64,000 nt of DNA from Linyphia triangularis (taxonomy: Eukaryota > Arthropoda > Arachnida > Araneae > Linyphiidae), in contig OZ021725.1 in the NCBI GenBank assembly GCA_963978545.1, positions 12,229,197 to 12,293,196 of the forward strand, written 5' to 3'. Positions 33,871-45,511 of the stretch are shown piece after piece. Under the pieces are notes generated by a model. That model saw only the letters and a program-made list of their open reading frames with translations. It did not search any database and was not told the origin of the DNA. Each line of letters opens with the position of its first letter. The stretch's first letter is position 1. Position numbers and translations under genes: made by a program.

Positions 33871-34094
33871 GCCGTTTCAGAATACTCTTTCTTTCAGGCG
33901 AATAGTTGCTCCCTCAATGTACAGTAGGTCATACACGGGGGGACGTTCTCTTGGGCGTCTCTGGGACCTGTGGTTGTGGTAGAGCAGACCATGAATGCTA
34001 CAGGGTATTGGAACATCATTGCGGTGACTGAGCCTTTGTCTGGATTCATACCCAGAAGCACCTGTGATACAGATCAAAATAAAGTTTTTAATAT

Positions 34095-34185
34095 AAATCC
34101 TTTATATGCATTGGCAACTTTTATGTGCAATTACAACCAGTGTTTAAGCTTTTTAAATGCCACTAGCATAGCTCTGTTACAATAC
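34095..34185 (-). repeat. MITE family A fragment
   Basis: Carries the terminal 'aaatcctttatatgcattggcaacttttat' homologous block only. Confidence 0.55.
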
Positions 34186-34249
34186 TAATGTCATAATTAG
34201 CATTCACAAAAGCAAAACTATTTTTAAAACAAACCTCAAATAGTAAATG

Positions 34250-34637
34250 AAATAAACTGGCCACAAAATTTACGAAAATAAGTTCCCTGATTTTACTGCA
34301 AACTTTTTATCCAATTTCCACAACTTATCCAGAAGTGTAGACATCCTGATCAAATAGAACATGTATGCTAAAGAGATAACGTACCAATTTTTTAAAAATA
34401 GTTTTGGCGGTAATGAAAAGTTCAAATTATTCAGAAACATTAAAATTTCAACGATTACTGCCACAATTCTCTGGGTAAATGGTGCCAAAATGTGGATGAA
34501 CAGGGAAACGTGCCTTCAGAACAAAGAAAATTTCCCTGATTTTTGTGAAATTTAAAAAAATTTCCTGATTTTTTCCAGAATGAGAAAGTTTCCTGACATT
34601 TCCATTTTTCCAGGTTTTCTGGCCACTCTGTATTAGT
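34250..34637. mobile_element. Small DNA-transposon derivative with TGGCCAnAAAA ends
   Basis: Left CTGGCCACAAAA and right complement TGGCCAGAAAACCTGG form short inverted ends. The interior matches 2416-2760. Non-coding. Superfamily not identified. Confidence 0.5.
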
Positions 34638-34689
34638 GTCATTTAAGTATAGCACTTCTAACAAAGGTGAAACAAGCAAGTTCTTGTAA

Positions 34690-36330
34690 AACTTATCTTC
34701 CCACGGAACGTTGCAAGAAATAAAAATGTTTAATTCTAATTATAATACACTAAGTAAATTTATTCTAAAAGCACTACAATTTATTCCAACAGTATTCTCA
34801 CTTCAAATAAATAGTGTTGTATTTGTCCCTAAATCCTATGTATAAAGCAGTGTTGAAGCTGCTGTACAAAATTTTTTCAGCAAAAAAGCTTAAGTCACAA
34901 TTTTCATTTCAGCAAAATGCTAAAATGGTTACGAGCTACATCCCTCGAGATGTTTAATTTAACTCAATGAAAACACTTTCATTGAGTTAACACACAGCAT
35001 TTTGTTAAAACAGCACCCACAGCTTAATCCCAGCAACAAAATAAAATAATCTCTATAGTTTACCTGAAAAGTGCAGAGAGCTTTCGAAGTCTTCAAGGCA
35101 TTCAGCACAACTGGTAGTTTCTTTTGGAAAAATTCCAATAAACTGTACAAAATATGAAAAATATTGTAAAATTTATCATCCTTATGTACATATATTTACA
35201 CTCGTGAAAAGAGTCAAATGAACTAGCTAGCATGAAATCGTCTTTTAAAAACCTTATTTTAAAATATGGATCTGCACATCAGGTGGGTAGTCTAGGGATG
35301 GGATAAATCACCTTCAAAAATAAAATTTAAGTTTATCTCCTTAAAATAAAGACTCAATATTTCACACAACAATATTTCTTATTATATCATTAGGTCCATG
35401 GCGTTTAATGTTATAAGTGATAAAACGATAATTTGCAGAAGGAATGGATTAGAAATTCTCAATTACTACTATCCGTTAACGCTAAAAAAAGAAATTTATC
35501 GAAAGAAAATCTTTTTTCTTTGCTCACAAACATAGGCTCATTTTTCAGCTACGTTTGTAAAGAATTTTACATTAATTCAAGTAACACATTTCATAAAATG
35601 AAGAGGTCTTTTAAACCCTGCATTGAAAGGCTATATCACCACACCAATGCTATAGTACTTGAAAACAGCAACATTTTAAGTATCTGTTTTGCGATTAATT
35701 CAATCCCAAAGATCACCAGCCCTTCCCTTACTTTTGCCAGTGACCAAGTACGATAACATTTATGACAGATGATCTTGTCTTGACAAGCAAGCTATATAAT
35801 CTTGAGGAAGTCAAAGTCCTCAGTCAAAGGCGGTGGGTGCCATGTAAGAGACTGAATATGTTCCCAAGTGATTTCTAATGCAATCCCAACAGACTGATTT
35901 GAAACAATCGCAATGAAACTGATGTGTCTTTTGACTGAGACTTCACACAATGGAGCAGATGTAGTAGGACATTTGGCGATAAAAAAAATCAAAACAAGAT
36001 CAAAAACATGGTAACTGAATAAGTTAAAACATAAACAATAATAAAATCAAATTAAAATATAAGTAATAAAACCGTTATTACATAACTAAAGAGCACATTT
36101 CTAAATGATAGCCAATGCAGTTACTTAAACTTCATTTAGTTTTACAACTCTTACAAACTCGTGAAATATTACGTACAATATTCTATATCACAGGCATATG
36201 TTTCAGAAATGCAATAAAACAACAATTGCTGTGTGTTTTCCCATTAAATAAAAGAATAACATTTTCTGATTCTGATGTAATTTTATGTACATACATTAAT
36301 TTAGAAATTAATTGTATAATGAAAAGAAAC
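34690..36330 (-). other. Interior of the CACTG-ended element, possible small exons
   Basis: A candidate exon at 35063-35144 on the minus strand is bounded by TTTTGTACAG| (acceptor) and CTTTTCAG|GTAAAC (donor). A second, near 35830-35930, could read a Cys/His-rich peptide (HCDCFKSVCWDC) after a CTCAG acceptor-like site. No domain can be named and the frames are not linked. Otherwise AT-rich. Confidence 0.25.
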
Positions 36331-36334
36331 TTAC

Positions 36335-36430
36335 GAAGGAAGCCACTTTCTTTCAAAACAAAAATGCCATCCTTGCCGTTCGGCGTCTATTTTGAAGATG
36401 GTGTAATGCGCATGCGCAGAGAGCGATTTT
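36335..36430 (-). promoter_or_regulatory. NRF1-like promoter and possible first exon inside the CACTG-ended element
   Basis: A perfect NRF1-type palindrome TGCGCATGCGCA lies at 36407-36418, followed on the minus strand by a CpG-bearing stretch and a good donor CTTC|GTAAGT at 36334/36333. Position just inside one terminus fits the promoter of a transposon gene reading into the element. The ATG at 36370 has only five codons, so the exon would be mostly untranslated. Confidence 0.35.
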
Positions 36431-37119
36431 TGGTGAATGACGGTTATTAACCGTAGTCTTGCCTGTGAAAACTGCTTTAAACCGTAAATTCAGGTTTACG
36501 GATTTAAATCGTTACAATTACTGGGAATTTCCGTAAAAGTGACGGTTTTTTTTTACAGTGTACTCTCAACGACCTACAGCTTAACGTGAATTTCGAACTA
36601 CAATGAACATCCATGACTAACCCGGAATTCGAATCTGGCACCTTTGGCATGTGGAGCCAGAGCTCTAACCACACAGCCATCAGGTGGGTCATCTAATTTT
36701 GGACTTATACTCTTGCTGTCTCTCAGGAGTTCATATAGTAGAGGACTTTGGACGATCCCCTCATTGCTATGCATATTCCCTTACCATTAATTTTTTGTGC
36801 ATAGAAAATTTTCACTTCCTCAACTGAAACGCTTTTTACAGCCATTACAGATAGGTATTATTTATTTATTTTTTAGTTCTGTGAACGACTGCTAGATTAT
36901 TATTTTTAATATTTTTAGGTATTTCTCGAATTCACTCCCAATATTTTCATTTTATCGGATTTTGTATACAAGAGAAGATTAAATTGCATTTGTATGTATA
37001 TAAATGTATTTAAAAGCAACCAAAAATAAATTAGAATAAAATATGAATTATATGTGCAGTGTATACATTACACACTGTCATCAGTCTAACTTTGAACCGG
37101 CTCAAAGTTACACTGAATA

Positions 37120-37500
37120 GGTGGTAAAATGGTAGTGCCTTGGTTTTTGGCTTTTTACCAAATGTTAGTAAATAAATAACCATCAGCGACTAACAATTTC
37201 GGTATTTTCATAAAATTATATAGCTGATAAAGTGGTAAGAGTTGATACTTACTTGCATAAATTAGTTGATTTACATCAACTTGAAATAAACATTAAAATT
37301 GAACTTGCAAACAGTGCTTCAGAAAAACGACTGAATAACCACATTAATTAAGTACTATTTTCACAATTCATTTTTTAAACTGTAGAGAAAAAAGCCAATT
37401 TCACAATCTTGCCAGCAGTTTGCAGCAGTGGATCATGAGCAGCTCTTTAAAACCAAAAATACTGAAAACTAGGAGGTGGCGCAAAAATAACCCCAGAAAA
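37120..37500. other. AT-rich sequence, nothing recognised
   Basis: No supported feature. Confidence 0.4.
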
Positions 37501-37501
37501 A

Positions 37502-37662
37502 ACATAAAATTAATATAACACGAGCAGACGATATTTACAAAAGAAATCAGAAAAACATAAAATTAATATAACACGGGCAGACGATATTTACAAAAGAAAC
37601 GAGGAAAACATAAAATTAATAGCACGGGCAGACGATATTTACAAAAGAAATGATATTCAAAT
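37502..37662 (-). repeat. Tandem repeat, three ~57-bp units
   Basis: Core 'acataaaattaatataacac' plus 'gggcagacgatatttacaaa'. Inverted two-unit versions occur near 48380-48470 and 52095-52195, each beside a copy of the mariner-like end. The array is therefore a sub-terminal feature of that element family. Confidence 0.75.
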
Positions 37663-37804
37663 GGGAAAAGGAAATTTTCTATGGCAACGTACACTATAAA
37701 TGAAAATAGATGAGTATGTACAAATACCAAAAGTTAGTTTATATTTTTATTATTTTATTAACTATTCAACATCAAAATGTGTCTGTTCAACCTTTTATCG
37801 ACAT

Positions 37805-39495
37805 CCTATAATATGAATAAAAACAATTATGTTACCCTATATTCACCAGTTTTGTTTATTGCTAAATCCGTCCAAATAAAAATGGGCCCCATCGGTAAAC
37901 CAAATGAAGTCGTCACTAAATGTACTACCGTGAATCAATTTTGCAAACTAGTGTATTTAAAATTCTTCGCCTGTCTAACCAACATATACACTTGTCTCTT
38001 TATCTGCCTTTCACTGTTTCGCAGTTATGTAATTTTAATGTTAGGGACTGCTTTCTGGAAGACCCTGTGTATGTTTTCCAGTTTCTCTTTCACCCTTTTC
38101 GTTACAAAAAAAATTAATCTAAATAAAAAAAGGAGGGTCAATTGGTTCTCAATAAAAACTAGGGGTGTTCCGATACATAGCGCAGTCGTTTCTTCGCTAT
38201 AAAATTAATATTAATTAGTTATCCGTTAAAAACAGTTCCGATTCGAATTAAATTATATTTGAGTAGGAAAAGTTTTGTTCTATGCTTGACTATTTGTTTA
38301 CGAGAATAAAAATATATTTCCTTAATAGGTATATAAAAATATTTTATAAGGTCCCCTTTGTTTAGATTTTATGATGTTGACTTATAGTTATAGGTAAAAT
38401 CTACGCATTGAAAACTGAAAACGTCAGTAGTCTTTTATGAGTCGAATTAAAAACTAAGGATGTGGTACAGAACGCAAAAAAAATTCCGAACGATGGCTAT
38501 ATCTTGTATTCTAATTAATGAAATAAGAAAAGTCAAGTACCGTTGAAAATTGTGGAAAGTCTTTATTAATTGTATATAGTTTTTTTTTTTATCATGAGGG
38601 GTCATCCACATATTGAAAATAAACCACATTTTAAAAAGTTCAATGACAAACCCATAATATTATACCATATTTAGATTTAGAATACAAAAAAACGTCTAAA
38701 TACCAAATTTCATAAATTTGGTAATTTAAATGATGTCAAAAATGATAAATTAATGTTACAAAGTAAATTAGTTTTTTTGGCCATAAATTTTTATATAGTT
38801 AATATATTTTGGCAATTTTTATTTCAAAGGATAGTTCGCTTAAGGCCAAACATAAATAACGTGCAACTTTTGTACTTAAGAGTTTTTTAATAATTAATTA
38901 TTAATTAATAAAACAAGTTTTAAATTTTTTTAATATAGAAATATATTTGTTTTGCTTCCATTAAAATTATCATAGTCGAAAACCCCTCCAGAATTTTTTT
39001 CATTCCAATTTGACTTTTGGTTCTCGATATTTTAGCAAAAATGTAAAAAAAAAAATCAATTCAATTGACAACATAAAAGATTACGTCTTGAAGCATGCAA
39101 AACGTTCGATTCTTCCTCGCGGTAAAGAAATTTGTCCTCAAGATCGGCCAAAACATTTTTGCTCATTAGTGACGTGTTTCTCAACATAATAAACTGAAAT
39201 TAAGGTATCTAGGGTAAACGAGGTATTCTTAATCGAATGAAAACATAAGAAAATAGGGGTTCGTATTGACATTTTTAAAGATAGAGTTAAATTTACTTAG
39301 TATACAGCCCCATTAGAAAAATGTGTTGCATCAGACATACAGAAAATCGTAAACAAAACATTTTGATGCAAAACGCAAGTTTCTACGATAATTAGAGCCG
39401 AAGCTATAGCCATTGCTTGGAATTATTATTATTATTATTATTTTTGCGTACTGTATATACATCGCACAACTATGGACTGGTATAATTTGTTTTCT
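37805..39495. other. AT-rich sequence, nothing firmly recognised
   Basis: An open frame of 141 codons at 37777-38202 has no recognisable domain and is probably chance. Confidence 0.4.
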
Positions 39496-39502
39496 TATTT
39501 TC

Positions 39503-40870
39503 AATCTATAATAATAAAAAAAGCTGTGTGTCTGTCTGTGGCTCTGTGGATCTAAAGAAACCTACTTAAAATTGAAGTAGAGCACTGAAATTTTCAACAA
39601 AAGAAGTTTTGGCCTTCTAATTGTACATATGTCAAACAAAATGTTAAAATAATAATTAGTTTTTTTTTTTAATTAATTTATTTTTTTACAAATTGACTTC
39701 AAATAGAGATACAGCTCTGAAATTTCCCACATAAGTAGTTCTAGCCTTCTAATTGGACTTTTAAAAAACAAAATGTTAAATTTTAATTAGTTTTTTTTTT
39801 AATCTATTTTTTACAAATTGACTTCAAATAGAGATACAGCTCTGAAATTTCCCACATAAGTAGTTCTAGCCTTCTAATTGGACTTTTAAAAAACAAAATG
39901 TTAAATTTTAATTAGTTTTTTTTTAATCTATTTTTTACAAATTGACTTCAAATAGAGATACAGCTCTGAAATTTCCCACATAAGTAGTTCTAGCCTTCTA
40001 ATTGGACTTTTAAAAAACAAAATGTTAAATTTTAATTAGTTTTTTTTTAATCTATTTTTTACAAATTGACTTCAAATAGAGATACAGCTCTGAAATTTCC
40101 CACATAAGTAGTTCTAGCCTTCTAATTGGACTTTTAAAAAACAAAATGTTAAATTTTAATTAGTTTTTTTTTTAATCTATTTTTTACAAATTGACTTCAA
40201 ATAGAGATACAGCTCTGAAATTTCCCACATAAGTAGTTCTAGCCTTCTAATTGGACTTTTAAAAAACAAAATGTTAAATTTTAATTAGTTTTTTTTTTAA
40301 TCTATTTTTTACAAATTGACTTCAAATAGAGATACAGCTCTGAAATTTCCCACATAAGTAGTTCTAGCCTTCTAATTGGACTTTTAAAAAACAAAATGTT
40401 AAATTTTAATTAGTTTTTTTTTAATCTATTTTTTACAAATTGACTTCAAATAGAGATACAGCTCTGAAATTTCCCACATAAGTAGTTCTAGCCTTCTAAT
40501 TGGACTTTTAAAAAACAAAATGTTAAATTTTAATTAGTTTTTTTTTTAATCTATTTTTTACAAATTGACTTCAAATAGAGATACAGCTCTGAAATTTCCC
40601 ACATAAGTAGTTCTAGCCTTCTAATTGGACTTTTAAAAAACAAAATGTTAAATTTTAATTAGTTTTTTTTTAATCTATTTTTTACAAATTGACTTCAAAT
40701 AGAGATACAGCTCTGAAATTTCCCACATAAGTAGTTCTAGCCTTCTAATTCGATTTTTAAAAAACATAATGTTAAAATTTTAATTAGTTATTTTTTAATT
40801 AATTTCTTATTCAATTAACAATTTTTTTTACAAAACAGTGAAAAACTGTTAAATGTGGGGTACTCAAAAC
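39503..40870 (+). mobile_element. Helitron-like element with homogeneous 124/125-bp tandem array
   Basis: Begins TCTATAATAATAAAAAAAGC and a 'ctgtgtgtctgtctgtgg' block, the same start as the minus-strand element at 18203-19771. It then carries nine units (about 39610-40760) whose shared block 'cccacataagtagttctagc' recurs every 124 or 125 bp; by eye the middle units differ almost only in the length of a T run. The usual CTAGT end is not found. Helentron/DINE-like by architecture. Confidence 0.65.
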
Positions 40871-41215
40871 CCGTCTGTGTGTCTTACAAGACCACTGTAT
40901 TCTGGAAAAGTGACTGTCTAGGTTACACGATCCAGAAAAATGAAGACAGGATTTTTTTTTTTTTTTTTTTTTTATGAGTGAAACGATTAACTAATTCCTC
41001 TTTATTCAAATTGTACAAAAACTTGTTCCCGCATTTCGATATTGTAACTAATTTGGTCAACCGATGTATTTAAATTTCCATACCTGTCTATTCAACATAA
41101 CACTTGTCTCTTCTCTCTGTCTTAACCTATTTAGTAATTATGGCATTTCAAAGTTAGGTAGTCTATTCTGAAAAAACACAGTACATATCGCACGCCTGCT
41201 AGACATGAAATGAAC
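40870..41215. other. Nothing recognised apart from a long T run
   Basis: A T run spans about 40952-40973. No gene. Confidence 0.4.
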
Positions 41216-41890
41216 TGTTGCGTGGGTGGGTTCGAAAGACTTGAAGCCAAAACAGATAAAAACTTGAAGAAATGTATTCCGATACAACTTTTCGCATATT
41301 CTTTTACAACTCCAGAACTTCCCGTTCTAATAGATTCAATACAGCTCTTTACACAACAATAGAGCACAAACAGCAGTTAAAAAGTTGATACACAACTGCT
41401 AAAATCGTCGCAAAAGACAATGCAATACAGTTCACTTTCGGAACTACTCTGAATGCTCGTTGAGAGACAACTAACTCACTCAACTCTCTGTTGGCCTTAT
41501 ATAAGAAAGCTTTCTTCGCGAATCTTCTAGAGATAGAAATTTGGAGAATTTTCCAGATCGCAGTCAAAAAGCCCTATACAGGTACATGGGGACCGAAAAT
41601 GTCGCCAAATTTGGCGACCAAAATTAGTCGCCAAAACCGTCATCAACTTGGCTTTATCTCCCCAATTTGGTAAGATTGCCATTAACCATAATGTTAAATG
41701 TCCTTCTCCTTGTAAAACTCGTATTCCAGCATTATCCCTGCAAAACTCGTTTTCAAGCATTAAGAGACGCATTGCAGGAAAGCGAAGTAAAGACAAATTC
41801 TTGCACTGCATTATGCGAAATGTACATAGGTTTTCCTTTTTACATAATTAATACTACGAAATATTTACAAATATACAGAAATTCGTAACA
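41216..41890 (-). mobile_element. LTR of a second retrotransposon family (copy 1, probably solo)
   Basis: 675 bp between TGTTGCG and CGTAACA, the inverted form of 50657-51371. No internal coding sequence adjoins it on either side. Flanking 4-mers GAAC and GAAA differ by one base, so the duplication is uncertain. Confidence 0.7.
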
Positions 41891-42181
41891 GAAATAAATT
41901 AATTGAATTGATTGAATTTAAGAGAAAGTTATAGTAAGGATGCTCACCATGTTACAATCTTCTAGCCTAGTGCATTTAGAAACTACTTTCTCTAACCACC
42001 TTGACATTTAGTGAATAGGATCACTTAATGAAATAACATACAGTGTCTCACAAAAGTGATGGGACACTTGTGCTTTACAAAAGGAAACTGTAATAAAATA
42101 AATAAATAAACATGTACAAAAATTTTTTGGGTGTGTTTCTTACTTAAATTTAATAACAATTATTACATAACATACATTTAC

Positions 42182-42727
42182 GCAACATAATACGCAAAGT
42201 CACATATTACACACATAATACGCTAAGTCAAGAGCATATCCCGACTGCACAAAGTGCACTTTCAGTGGATCCCGTCACATGTAGACATCCACGGAAATGA
42301 ATTGGCTGACACTCTTGCTAAGGAGAACACCCTGTCCTCTCTACTCAAGAACTCACATATCAAGAGTTATATTCAAAAGAAAATAGCTCATAATAAAGCG
42401 GCATATACCTCCGTCTCACGAATGGTATAAAGCCAAAAAGCCAGGACACTCCCTATCTCTTCCTTGTGATAGGCACACCAATACCCGTCTGTCCCGACTT
42501 GCTAGTGGTCACCTTAAAGGCTTCACATATTCCGGGGGGAAGCAAACATTTTCCTCTTTGCCCTAAATGCCAAAAAGAACAGGCATCACCTCAGCACATT
42601 TTGGACTGCCTTGGACTGGACATTTATAACTGTCCACAACTAGTGTCAGACTTCATTAATGTCAATGGCTTCACTGATATTGTCTGACTTCGTCAGACAA
42701 AAGGGAGATTAGAAACAACAACAACAT
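42182..42727 (+). pseudogene. LINE fragment: RNase H end and Cys-rich tail
   Basis: Frames read IPSHVDIHGNELADTLAKEN (RNase H end), then CPKCQKEQASPQHILDCLG (CxxC...H tail), then stop near 42687 and a short CAA-repeat 3' end. Inserted inside the Tc1-like left end: the interrupted sequence 'aacatacattt|tctcaaaatatt' is intact in the right end. ACATTT flanks both sides as a short duplication. At least one frameshift. Confidence 0.78.
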
Positions 42728-42845
42728 TTTCTCAAAATATTAAAATATAAATTTAATAAAAATACAATTGTTTAGAACGGAGCAAAAAATAGCTCACATA
42801 AGTGATGGGACACTTACTTTTCCATCAAATATTTATCCAAAAATT

Positions 42846-43402
42846 TTACTTTTTAAAAGGTTTTAATATTTTGTTGGATTTCCTTTTACTTTTAAAACAT
42901 GATTTAATCTCCTTGGGATGGATTCGACTAATTTTGTTGTGATTTCTGGAGTGGATTTTACCCCATTCTTCTTGAAGCACCGATTTTAATTGTTGTTTTG
43001 AAGAAATGGTGTGTTTGCGAATTCTTGATTCCAATTCTTGCCAAATATTCTCTATGGGATTTAAGTCTGGAGATTGTGGTGGTGTTTTTATTATTTCAGG
43101 ACAGTTATATAGCAGCCAGAGTCTAACGTTCAAAGCAGTGTGCTTGGGGTCATTGTCCTGGCAGAATTTAAAATCGTTATGAAGGTTCAATTTTCGTGCT
43201 GAAGATTTCAAATTTTGATTTAAAATGTCAATATACTTGTACTGATCCATTATACTGTCAATAAAAACAAGATTACCAACTCCAGCGGACGACATACACC
43301 CCCATACCATAACTCCTCCTCCGCCATGTTTTACTGTTGGCACCAAGTTCTGTTTGCGAAATTCTTCCCTGGGTTTTCTCCACACCAAGATTCTACCGTC
43401 AG
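42846..43402 (-). pseudogene. Tc1-like transposase, C-terminal part
   Basis: Cut-and-paste transposase of the DD34E type. This part reads GGGGVMVWGCMSSAGVG, CQDNDPKHTA (second catalytic Asp) and SPDLNPIENIWQELE (catalytic Glu), and ends at 42846. The upstream part with the first Asp lies beyond the SINE, at 43603-43800, where FADESKFNIFG can be read. The SINE splits the codon run after FGSDG. Not functional as it stands. Confidence 0.85.
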
Positions 43403-43588
43403 TTGGTTGGTTGTTTTCCAGATTATCTGGCGCCGTCAGCAACACGAGGGCTATAATGCGCCGAAACATTCCTCATTAGACAAGCCAACATACATTTACA
43501 AACACCCATGCCTAACACGGAACTCGGAACTCCCAACCTCGCGGTCTAGAAGCTAGCTCGCTAACCACTATACCGTTTGGTCGGCCGC
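43403..43588 (-). mobile_element. tRNA-derived SINE, family 1 (copy 10)
   Basis: Minus orientation, inserted in the Tc1-like transposase. Near-duplication TTCTACCGTCAG (43391-43402) and TTCTATACCGTCAG (43589-43602). Confidence 0.9.
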
Positions 43589-43602
43589 TTCTATACCGTC
43601 AG

Positions 43603-43800
43603 AACCAAATATATTAAATTTACTCTCATCAGCAAATATAACTTTATTCCAGTAATCAGAATTCTTATTTATGTTGGATTTTGCGAAAGCCAGTCTGAGT
43701 TTTCTATTCTTTTCACTTACGAAGAATTTTTTCCTGGCTGCTCTACCGTGATATCCAGCAGATCGAATTACTCTTCTAATAGTCTCAAGATTAACAATCT
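43603..43800 (-). pseudogene. Tc1-like transposase, central part
   Basis: Minus strand reads ETIRRVIRSAGYHGRAARKK, then the segment with FADESKF (first catalytic Asp). This is the family's linker and the start of the DDE domain. It lies between the SINE (43588) and the Helitron-like element (43801). Confidence 0.8.
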
Positions 43801-44841
43801 CTCTATATATAAGGCAAAGCCCTCACTCACTCACTCACTCACTGACTCGCTCACTCATCACTAATTCTCCCACTTCCCACATAGTCACAACTCTGAAAAT
43901 CGGCACAAATATCAACAATGGTAAAAATAGAAAAAGTAAGCTATTCCGATCTCGATTGACCCTTTTTTAAGGGGTCGAAAAGGGGTTAAACGTTCCAAAC
44001 GAGGGACATTCGAATATCCTACTTCCCATATGGTCACAACTCTAAAAATTGGTAAAAATATCAACAAAGACAAACATAGAAAAGTTAAGCTATTCCGAGC
44101 TTGATTAACCGACTCTAAGGGGTGGAAAAGGGGTTAAACATTCCAAACTCGAATATCCCACTTCCCATATAGTCCCAACTCTGAAAATTGGTAGGAATGT
44201 CAATAAAGATAAACGTAGAAAAAGTAAGCCATTCCGATCTCGATTAACCCACTTAAGATTTGCAAAAGGCGTTAAACGTTCCAAACTAGGGATATTCGAA
44301 TGTCCCACTTCCCATTTGGTCACAACTCGGAAAATTGGTACAAATGTCAAAAAAGATTAAACATAGAAAAAGTAAGCTATTCCGTTCTCGATTAACCAAT
44401 TTTAAGGGGTCGAAAAGGGGTTAAATGTTCCAAGCGAGGGATATCCGAATGTTCCTCTTCCAATGTAGTCATATTTCTGATATTTGGTGCAAATGTTAAA
44501 AAAATAAGTCATTCCAATATCGATTAACGAATTTTTAAGTGATTAAAGTCGACGCAACATTGAAACTATACGAGGATTAACTTAATGTCTCAATTCCAAT
44601 ACAGCTACTACTTTGAAATTTAGAACTAAGAGCAAACATAAACACAATAAACTATTCCAATTTACTATTCACAATTATAAATTTCGTTTAAAATGTCAAC
44701 AAAGAAAAGTTCCTATTTTGATAAATCAATTTGTCGGGATCGAAATGGGAGCAAATGTCTGAAGTGAATGTCATGAATGTCTTTTAATCGCTAAAATGCT
44801 AATGGTAAAATTTCGTAGCGCAGCACGGGTATTCAGCTAGT
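43801..44841 (+). mobile_element. Helitron-like element, 'CACTCACTCA' type (copy 1)
   Basis: Starts TCTATATATAAGGCAAAGCC with a CTCA microsatellite. Contains about four ~135-170-bp degenerate units (core 'aaaaggggttaaacgttcca' plus 'catatggtcacaactctgaa') and ends TTTCGTAGCGCAGCACGGG...CAGCTAGT. Inserted in 'ctctatata' of the Tc1-like transposase gene. Non-coding. Confidence 0.65.
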
Positions 44842-44849
44842 TACTCTAT

Positions 44850-45139
44850 ATAATGCTTGTAAATCAGAAGCAACTTTAGGAGCACTCATTCTTGGATTTT
44901 TTTTTTATATTTCGAACGATAATTCGCTTTATTCCATTGGATAGCTTTGATGGTCGGCCAGGTCTTCTTTTATCCTGAATCATATGATTCTTTTTATATC
45001 GTTTAATGATATTGAAAACTGTTGAATGACTCAAGTTAACTGTTTCAGCAGTTTCTCTAATAGATTTTCCACGTTCAATATGCAAATTAATATTTAATTT
45101 TCGAATTTCAGTCGAAGTTTCTTTTCGTTTAGCATTCAT
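44850..45139 (-). pseudogene. Tc1-like transposase, N-terminal DNA-binding part
   Basis: Starts at ATG 45139. The first helix-turn-helix includes GKSIRETAETVNLSHSTVFN, followed by the GRPR-like AT-hook segment RRPGRPSKLS and the start of the second HTH. A frameshift near an A run at 44897-44905 puts SAPKVASDLQALYR in another frame, just before the Helitron-like insertion. Confidence 0.82.
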
Positions 45140-45511
45140 GGCTGCACAGAGCTAAAAAACACAAAAAAAATTCCAAAAACAAACGGGAGAGAAATATTGC
45201 AGACGATTTTATAAATTATTGCCAATTGCTTTTGAGTAAAAATAAAAACCCAAAAATATTTTTATTGCTTATTTCAGACGATTTTTGTTGCATATCTAAT
45301 GGTGTCCCATCACTTATGTGAGCTATTTTTAGCTCCGTTCTAAACAATTGTATTTTTATTAAATTAATATTTTGAGAAAATGTATGTTATGTAATAATTG
45401 TTACTAAATTTAAGTAAGAAACACACCCACACAATTTTTTTACATGTTTTTTTTAATTTATTTTATTACAGTTTCCTTTTGTAAAGCACAAGTGTCCCAT
45501 CACTTTTGTGA

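Larger units (their letters stand above)
30564..36560. mobile_element. CACTG-ended DNA transposon, CMC-like (candidate)
   Basis: Ends CACTGCAAAAAAAATCC and the complement of CGGTTTTTTTTTACAGTG, flanked by TA on both sides and sitting in a split SINE, so both boundaries are well fixed. Sub-terminal arrays of CCGTAAAATAAACGG and ACGG-type motifs occupy 30580-31100 and 36420-36545. CACTG ends with dense sub-terminal repeats fit the CACTA/Mirage/Chapaev (CMC) group. I see no recognisable transposase. It carries later insertions (LINE fragment, MITE fragment, a small repeat) and a tandem array. Confidence 0.6.
30546..36688 (-). mobile_element. tRNA-derived SINE, family 2, split by a 6-kb DNA transposon
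   Basis: The head is at 36561-36688 on the minus strand: GGCTGTGTGGTTAGAGCTC (A-box-like) and GATTCGAATTCC (B box). The tail CCAACCAACC is at 30548-30563. Imperfect target duplications TCATCTAGTT (30536-30545) and TCATCTAATT (36689-36698) lie outside both parts. The two parts join across a TA where the CACTG-ended element inserted. Confidence 0.65.
27558..37801 (-). mobile_element. Outer shell of a mariner-like transposon, filled by nested insertions (candidate)
   Basis: Left end CAGGATGTCTATAAAAGGTT and the following 'gatgttgaataattc' block recur inverted at the right end (37745-37801: 'ctattcaacatcaaaatg...ccttttatcgacatccta'). Adjacent to the left end is a mariner-type transposase C-terminal remnant on the minus strand, as expected. 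Related end fragments sit at 48216-48470 and 52006-52200. The 10-kb span is explained by nested elements. Two independent fragments are an alternative reading. Confidence 0.45.

Noticed and set aside
37777..38202. 141-codon ORF
   Set aside because: No recognisable domain, AT-rich and Phe/Lys/Leu-rich, partly overlapping the mariner-like end. Chance ORF most likely.
39610..40770. CRISPR array
   Set aside because: Uniform tandem units without distinct spacers, in an animal genome with transposon termini nearby.
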